7,932 nucleotides of DNA from Actinomyces sp. HMSC035G02 (lineage in GTDB: Bacteria; Actinomycetota; Actinomycetes; Actinomycetales; Actinomycetaceae): the NCBI GenBank assembly GCA_001838165.1, contig KV835910.1, forward strand, positions 22,595 to 30,526, in the 5' to 3' direction. The notes under the pieces are model-generated. The model was not told where the DNA came from. It ran no database searches and saw nothing but the letters and a program-made list of their open reading frames with translations. How positions within the stretch are numbered: the stretch's first letter is position 1; each line of letters opens with the position of its first letter. Shown here piece by piece: positions 1-6,600 of this stretch. The translations under genes were made by a program, and so were the position numbers.

Positions 1-12
1 TCTTCCCTAACG

Positions 13-50
13 GGTTGAATGCTCCCGATCAGGTGGAATCCTCCCGATGG
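13..50. repeat. Two 19-nt direct repeats, possibly the end of an IS21-type insertion sequence
   Basis: GGTTGAATGCTCCCGATCA (13-31) and GGTGGAATCCTCCCGATGG (32-50) match at 15 of 19 positions. A degraded partial copy precedes them (TTCCCTAACG at 3-12), and another may follow in 51-68. IS21-family elements are known to carry several repeats inside each end and to terminate in TG...CA. Here the last unit runs into GGTGCA at 51-56, so an element end near 56 is conceivable. The body of any element would lie outside the window, so the assignment rests on repeat style alone. Confidence 0.4.
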
Positions 51-321
51 GGTGCATCCTGTCTGAGGCGCAGTAGAGCGAGCACGCTAGCCCGATGCCC
101 CGCCCTCGACGATGCCTGGTACCGAACCGCGACCAACATGTTTCTAGCTATCCGGTGTTTGCGCAGCTTATTTGCTAGTTGGTTTGGGAAGTACGTTGTG
201 TAAGGACGTCGCACATTCCTGGGGAGTGCTGGGTAATTATGTAACTGGCGGAACCTAAGTGTGATACGTCACTAAAATATGAGGGTGACTGTCGTCCAAT
301 CCCTATTGCGGTGGTCATAAT

Positions 322-352
322 TTGATGATGTTGAGAACGCTGTCCTGATAAT
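322..352 (+). promoter_or_regulatory. Possible sigma70-type promoter (weak)
   Basis: TTGATG at 322-327 resembles a -35 box and GATAAT at 347-352 a -10 box, 19 nt apart (18 nt if TGATAA at 346-351 is used). Transcription would start near 358-360 and give a leader of about 200 nt. The spacing is long and both boxes are imperfect. The support comes mainly from its being the best pair in the A+T-rich region before the gene. Confidence 0.25.
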
Positions 353-361
353 TGTTGAGAA
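329..361. repeat. 9-nt direct repeat flanking the putative -10 box
   Basis: TGTTGAGAA occurs at 329-337 and again at 353-361, 24 nt apart start to start, with the candidate GATAAT between the copies. Related ATTGTTG words occur at 351-357 and 366-372. Such spacing could be a tandem operator for a transcription factor. No known regulator consensus is recognised. Confidence 0.35.
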
Positions 362-552
362 ATCTATTGTTGCCACACGAAAGTGCGTACTGACCAAGAG
401 TTCAGAGAAGTCGTTACATTGCCGTTATGCCCGAAATTTCAACGAAATACACCGTTGTAGTTGTGGCTTAGGCGATAGTTGTTAAGCATGGTCGTGCACT
501 CCGCTCCTTTACTAGGCTGGGACGCAAGTCCTGTCCACATTCTGACGATAGA

Positions 553-557
553 AGGAG
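553..557 (+). promoter_or_regulatory. Ribosome binding site of the surface-protein gene
   Basis: AGGAG sits within GAAGGAGAAG and ends 6 nt before the ATG at 564, which is ideal Shine-Dalgarno spacing. An in-frame TAG at 549-551 lies just upstream and no start codon occurs between that stop and the ATG, so this site fixes the start. Confidence 0.9.
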
Positions 558-563
558 AAGTCG

Positions 564-677
564 ATGTCTCGACTGCGTCCGTTCCGCGCCCGTGTGGGCG
601 TTGCGGGTGCCGCCAGCCTGGCCGCTCTCTCGCTTCTCGTCACGTCGCTGACACCCCTCGCCATGCGAGCCAGCGCC
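564..677 (+). other. Sec signal peptide (residues 1-38)
   Basis: The N-terminus has five Arg within the first ten residues, then a hydrophobic core from V11 to about M34 ([20 protein letters not shown]), then A-S-A at 36-38 followed by A-D-E. Signal peptidase I would cleave after A38, or alternatively after A39. Together with the C-terminal sorting signal this is the two-ended layout expected of a sortase substrate. No twin-arginine motif followed by the usual consensus is visible, and there is no lipobox Cys. Confidence 0.9.
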
Positions 678-3600
678 GCCGACGAAAGCACGCAAGCAAC
701 CGACGTAGCAACCTCCCAGGAAGCTGCCACGGCCTCGTCCAACTCTGAGGCCGCCGACGCGCCTGCCAACGAGGCAGGGGTTGAAGCCCCCGCCGCTGAG
801 GATGGCGCCGAGGCTCCTGCCGCCGAGGCTGGCGCTGAGGCTCCCGCCGCCGAGGATCAGCCCCGCACGCGCCGCGCCCGCGCAGTTGCGGAAGATCAGG
901 CGACTCTCGCTCTGAACGTTGTGAACGACGCAGAAACCCTGCGTAGCCACGATGCGCAGATCACGACGATCAACTTCTCCTGCTCCTCGGTGACCACCCC
1001 CTGTAAGGGCGCACAGATCGAGCTGGCGTTGCCCGGCCCCATCACGCCGGACGGCCTCAAGCTCGCCGAGCGCGGCTACACGGTCGTCCCCGTGACCGGT
1101 GATAGCGTCGCCAAGACCACGACCTCGATCGATAAGACCCCGGACGGCAACCGTGTGCAGCGCTACATCTTCAAGATGAAGGACCCGCTGCCCGCCGGCA
1201 CGTCCGACCGTATCCAGGTCACCTGGAACTACAACTACTACGACGCGCCGAACAACTCGACGACCACCCAGAAGGTGACCTTCAGCGCGCTGAACGCTGA
1301 GAAGCTCGAGAACGAGCTCACCACCACGTGGACCGCCGATACCGACATCGCGATCGAGAAGAGCGGCCCCACCAACAAGTCGAACTACCCCGCAGTCGGC
1401 GGTGAGGCGACCTACAAGCTGCGCTACGGCTATCAGCAGATCGACCAGGACAACCCCAACAAGGTCGGTATCCGCTGGAACGGCTCCACGATGAAGAACG
1501 GCCTTAACGGCCTCGGCTTCGTGGGCGTCCAGAACATCAAGGTTGTGGACCCGCTGCCCGCCAAGGCCGTCTTCGTCACGGCCTCCGACGGCGGTGTCTA
1601 CGATCCGGCCACCCATACCGTCACCTGGTCCTACGACAAGTGGATCTGGCAGAACCCGATCGATTCGACCGTCACCGTGAAGTACCCCGAGGGTACGGTC
1701 ACGCTCGATGACACGGTCACCAACAAGGCGACCATCAGCGCCGAGGTCATGAACGACCCGACGAAGACCCTGACGAAGAGCTCCGAAATCACGCACGGCT
1801 TCGCCGAGCGTAAGGTCGGCGGCCGCATCGGCAAGACCGGTAACGACAACCAGTACCAGGTTCGCGGTGGCCTCTACCCGTGGCGTTTCTTCGGCATCAA
1901 CTCGGGTAACACCACCCTTCACTTCCGCTGGGAAGACACCCTGCCCTGCACCTGGTCCACCCAGGATGCGAAGGCCGCCGGCGATTCCTGTGACCAGCCG
2001 ACCATGGTGGGCCCCTACCGCTTCAGCATCTTCGGCAAGTCCGGATACGAGGAAAATGGCGGCTGGACACTCGAGTACTGGACCAACAAGGGCAACCACG
2101 AGACCGTCAACTACACGAAGACGACCGGCCTGACCCTGCCCGACGGTGAGTGGATCACCCGCTTCACCATCGACACCGACGCTGCCCCGCAGACCAGCCC
2201 CCAGGCGTGGCTGTACGGCACGGCGCCCAAGACGCTGCCCACGACGGAGCCCGCGGACTTCACCTCGCACTACAACCCCGCGCTGCCTCCGGAGAAGTAC
2301 TACAACTACGTGGCCTCCCCGGACTACGTGCGCTTCCAGAACTGTGCCACTGGCACGGTGACCGATAAGGACACCGGCACCGTCGTCACCTCGAGCGACG
2401 AGCTCTGCTCCTGGATGCGCGTGCGCGACGAGTTCCCGAGCGTCCAGGTCTACAAGTCCGTGCGCACCAACCCCGTGGTCGTGGGTAAGCCCGCCTCCTT
2501 CTTCATCAACGGCACTGCCAAGCCGGCCGACCAGGGTGGCACGCCCACTCCGTTCACGATCGTGGATCTCCTGCCCGAGGGCTTCGACGTCGATGACGCT
2601 TCGGGGATCGTCCCCGAGAAGCGCTCCACGCTGAAGAACCCCGACGGCACCCCCTACGACCTGAGCAAGGTCACCGTCGAGGTCGAGAAGAACTACAACA
2701 ACACCGGCCGTACCCTCATCCGCTGGAACGTTCCGGATCCGGTCGAAGGCAGCCTGTACTCGACCTTCAATGTCAACGTGCTCGCGACCGCTCCGGCCGG
2801 TAAGAACACGAACGACGCCATGGCGTTCATGCCCGGCGACGGTGCTAAGTCGACGACCGAGGATAAGAGCCTGCGCAACACCAACTACTGCATCGGTAAC
2901 CGCGCGGTCGACACCTTCGACGTGAACAAGAACGGCTCGACCACCGACTACGTGTGTAACGCCGCAATCGACTTCAACGTGGCCACGACCCCCTCGATGG
3001 CCATCGCGAAGGAAGTCAAGGGCAACAAGAACCCCGACTTCGTTCCGGCCGGCGAGGTCGCCGAGATCGACCCGGGTGCCGACGGCGCCTACCGTTTCAC
3101 GATCTCCAACGCGGGTAACACCCCGCTGACCAAGGTCGTGGCCTACGACATCCTTCCCCACCTGAACGACGTGGGTGTCGGCCCCGCCTCCTCGCAGGCC
3201 CGTGGCTCCAACTGGAAGCCGAACCTGAACTCCACGGCGTGGGCGTTCGAGTCGGTGAAGGAGAAGCCGGGTCGCGATCCCGAGGTCACGGCTGTTCCGG
3301 CCTCGGATATCACGGTCCAGTACTCGACGGTTCCCAACCCCTGCCGCGGCGAGGTCCTCTCCGCGGGTGGCGCCATGAATGACGCCCCCGCAGGTTGTAC
3401 CCCCGACGCGTGGGGCGATGCTCCCGCCGACCTGACGACGATCACGGGCTTCCGCCTGGTGATGAACCGTGACATCGAGCCGGGCGAGAAGATCCGCTTC
3501 GTCGCGACCATGACCTCCCCGGTCACCGCCAACCTCATCGCCTGGAACTCCGTGGCCATGTCCGGTGGCTCCATGCTCAACGGCAAGGTGTCCTACCTGC

Positions 3601-6600
3601 TGCCGAACGAGGCCCCCAAGGTCGGCATCAACGTGTCCTCCGATGTGGAGCTCACCAAGACGGTTGCTCGGGCGAAGATGAACGGTGATGAGCCGGTTCG
3701 TGACGCTAATGGTGTCATCGAGACGGTTGAGTCCGACGAGGTCATCATGCCGGGTGACTACATGCTGTACAAGGTGAACCTGAAGGCCAAGGGTCCGGCG
3801 GTTGCCTCGGGCATGAACGTTGCCGACGCTCTGCCTTCTGGCGTGGAGTACGTGTCCTCCGAGACGCGTGTCTGCCAGGATGGTGCGACGTACCCCTGCA
3901 CGGGCCCGGTGTACGCCACCGCTTCTTACGATGCGGCCGCTGGCACCTGGAGTGCGATGGAGTCCGGCATTCTCAACACCAACCTCAACGTTGGCGGTAC
4001 CGAGACGCTGTACGTCCTCGTGAAGGTCAAGCCCTCGACCGAGGGTTCGACCATTACGAACACGGCGACCCTGGGTGAGTTCGATCAGGTCGACTCCAAC
4101 AAGGACAACAACAAGGACAGCGCGACCTTCAAGGTGGGTGGCACCCTGTCGGGCACCATCTACAACGATGCCGACGCCTGGTGGTCCTTCAATGACGGTG
4201 ATAAGCCTTTCGAGGGTGTGACGGTTCGTCTGCTGGATGCGGATGGCAACCCGGTGAAGGACTCGTCCGGCGCCGATATCACCACGAAGACCGACGCCGA
4301 CGGTAAGTACACCTTTACCCGTCTGCCCCTGGGCTCGTACAAGGTTGAGGTTGTCCCGGGTGAGGCGAAGGTTGACGGCACCGACGTGAACCTGGCCGAC
4401 TACAAGCAGACCTACGGTTACGGCTCTTCGACATCGCGCTCCCAGGTTGGTCAGGGCAAGCTCGTGACGCCCGCGCCGATCGAGCTGACCGCTGGCGCTC
4501 CCAACGCCACGAAGATTGACTTCGCGTTCGTGAAGCCGGTCTCGTTGGGTAACTTCGTGTGGTTCGACGCGAACAAGGACGGTATCCAGGATGCGGATGA
4601 GGTCGGCGTTGCCGGCGTCACCGTCACCCTGGATGGACAGCTGGACATGGATGTGGTCGTCGATGCCGATGGCAACCTCGTCAAGCCCTTGACCACGGAC
4701 GCCAACGGCAAGTACGTCTTCACGAACCTGCTGCCTAGCGACTATGGCGTGACCTTCACTATCCCGGCTGGCTACTACGAGACCGTGAGGACGGCGGGCG
4801 ATGATCGATCCGTGGATTCCGATGGTGCTCAAACCTGGCTTCGTCTGAAGCAGGGTCAGGACGACATGACCGTCGATCTTGGTTTGATTGCTGATGGCAC
4901 GATTGGTGACACGCTGTTCTGGGATGTCGACAACAACGGTGGTTCCGAGCCCTCGGGCGCGGACAAGCCGCTGGCCGGCGTGACCGTCAAGCTGACCTAC
5001 ACGACCCCCGCGGGCGTGGAGAAGACGCTGACCACGGTCACGGACGAGAACGGCAAGTACTCGTTCAAGGATCTGGCTCCCGGCGATTACGTCGTGACCG
5101 TTGACAAGGCTTCCCTTGCCACCGTGTGCCCCGAGTGCACCGCTCAGACCCACGCCCCGTCGGGCGACCTGACGGCCGCGGAGGGTCAGGAGCTCTCCCT
5201 CACCTCCAAGGTGACGCTGAACCCCCGTGCGATGACGAACAACGACCAGGACTGGGCCTTCACCGGCGTCGCCAACACGGCGATCGTCAAGGCGATTGCG
5301 GATCCGCTGGAGGCTCCGGCGGGTGGTTTCATCCCCGGCACGTCTGTGACCTACACGCTGACGGTGACGAACGAGGGCCCGAGCCCGGCGACCGGCGTCA
5401 TCGCGCAGGATAAGCTGCCTTCTGGTGTGACGTTCGAGTACGCCGATGGTGACGGTACGTACGATGCCGCTTCTGGTAAGTGGGACTTGAGCGGTGAGGT
5501 GATTGAGAAGGGCGCGACGCGCACCCTGCGTATCACCGTCATCATCCGTGCTTCCGCCGCCGGTTCGGTTGTGACTAACACGGCCACGATCGAGAAGCAG
5601 GATCAGATCGGTGATAAGAAGCCGGACAACACCTCGTCCGTGCCGCTGACCGCTGGTTACACGATTGCTGGCAAGCTGTACAACGATGCGGACGCGTCGT
5701 TCAGCGACAGTGACTCCGAGGCCCCGTACGCGGGTGTCACGGTTGCGCTCCTGAAGAAGGACGGCACCCCCGTCCTCGACAAGGATGGCAACCCGGTCAC
5801 GGCCGTGACTGACGCGCAGGGCAAGTACTCCTTCAGTGGTCTGCCGCTGGGTGAGTACACGGTCAGCGTTGTTGATCCGACCTCCGGCCCGCTGGCGGGC
5901 ACCAAGCCCACCGAGGCCTACACCGGCCGCTACAAGACGACCGCGGACGTGACGATCAAGGCTGAAACCGGTTCGGTCATCGACGTGAACTTCGGTTTCG
6001 TCAAGCCTGCCTCTGTTGGTGACTACACCTGGATGGACGTCAACCGTGACGGTGTCCAGGACGCCGACGAGCCCGCCCTGCCGGGCGTGACGGTGACCCT
6101 GACCCGCGCCGACGGCTCTGCCGTGACGGATGCGTCGGGTAACCCGGTCGCTGCTGTCACGACGGATGCGAACGGTAAGTACATGTTCGAGAACCTGCTG
6201 CCCGGCGACTACAAGGTGTCCTTCCAGGCGCCCGCTGGCTTTGAGGCAACGACCTCGGAGGCTGGAGACGACCGCGCTGCGGACTCCAACGGGGCTTCGG
6301 CTTCGGTCACCCTGGCTCAGGGACAGACGGATGACACGATTGACTTCGGTGCCGTTGGTACTGGTGTGATTGGTGATCAGCTGTTCCTCGATGTCAACCA
6401 GAACGGTGGCAACGCCCCCGACGCTGGAGACAAGGTACTGCCCGGTGTGAAGGTCACGCTGACCTGGACGGGTCCGGGTGGAATCACCCGCACCTACGAG
6501 ACCACGACCGATGCGGATGGCAAGTACAAGTTCGAGAACCTGCTGCCGGGCGAGTACAAGGTGTCGGTGGATCCGCAGTCGCTGCTGAAGGCTGAGCCGC

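Larger units (their letters stand above)
69..563. other. Non-coding upstream region of the surface-protein gene
   Basis: No convincing gene is seen. Open frames here are short, lack a ribosome binding site and have no recognisable product. The first 60 bases are as GC-rich as the gene, then from about 130 to 500 the sequence becomes markedly A+T-richer, as expected of a promoter region. It contains a weak promoter candidate (322-352), a 9-nt direct repeat (329-337 and 353-361), a perfect GAAATTTC palindrome at 433-440 and the Shine-Dalgarno. No terminator, tRNA or riboswitch fold is evident. Confidence 0.6.

Noticed and set aside
15..203. 62-codon + strand open frame before the gene
   Set aside because: It starts inside the 19-nt repeats, has no ribosome binding site, and its composition has no relation to any family I know.
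29..214. 61-codon - strand open frame in the upstream region
   Set aside because: No ribosome binding site and no recognisable product; it spans the repeat region and the A+T-rich transition.
261..272. GTGATACGTCAC as an operator
   Set aside because: Only 4-bp arms pair (GTGA/TCAC) around a 4-nt centre, which is too short to support.
440..457. CAACG ... CGTTG hairpin and neighbouring GAAATTTC palindrome (433-440) as terminator or operator
   Set aside because: A 5-bp stem with an 8-nt loop and no T-run is too weak to call a terminator, and an 8-nt A+T-rich palindrome alone is expected by chance.
479..748. 89-codon + strand frame starting at TTG and overlapping the gene start
   Set aside because: It is out of frame with the real gene, begins with a weak start without Shine-Dalgarno, and most of it is a frame-shifted reading of the signal peptide and linker.
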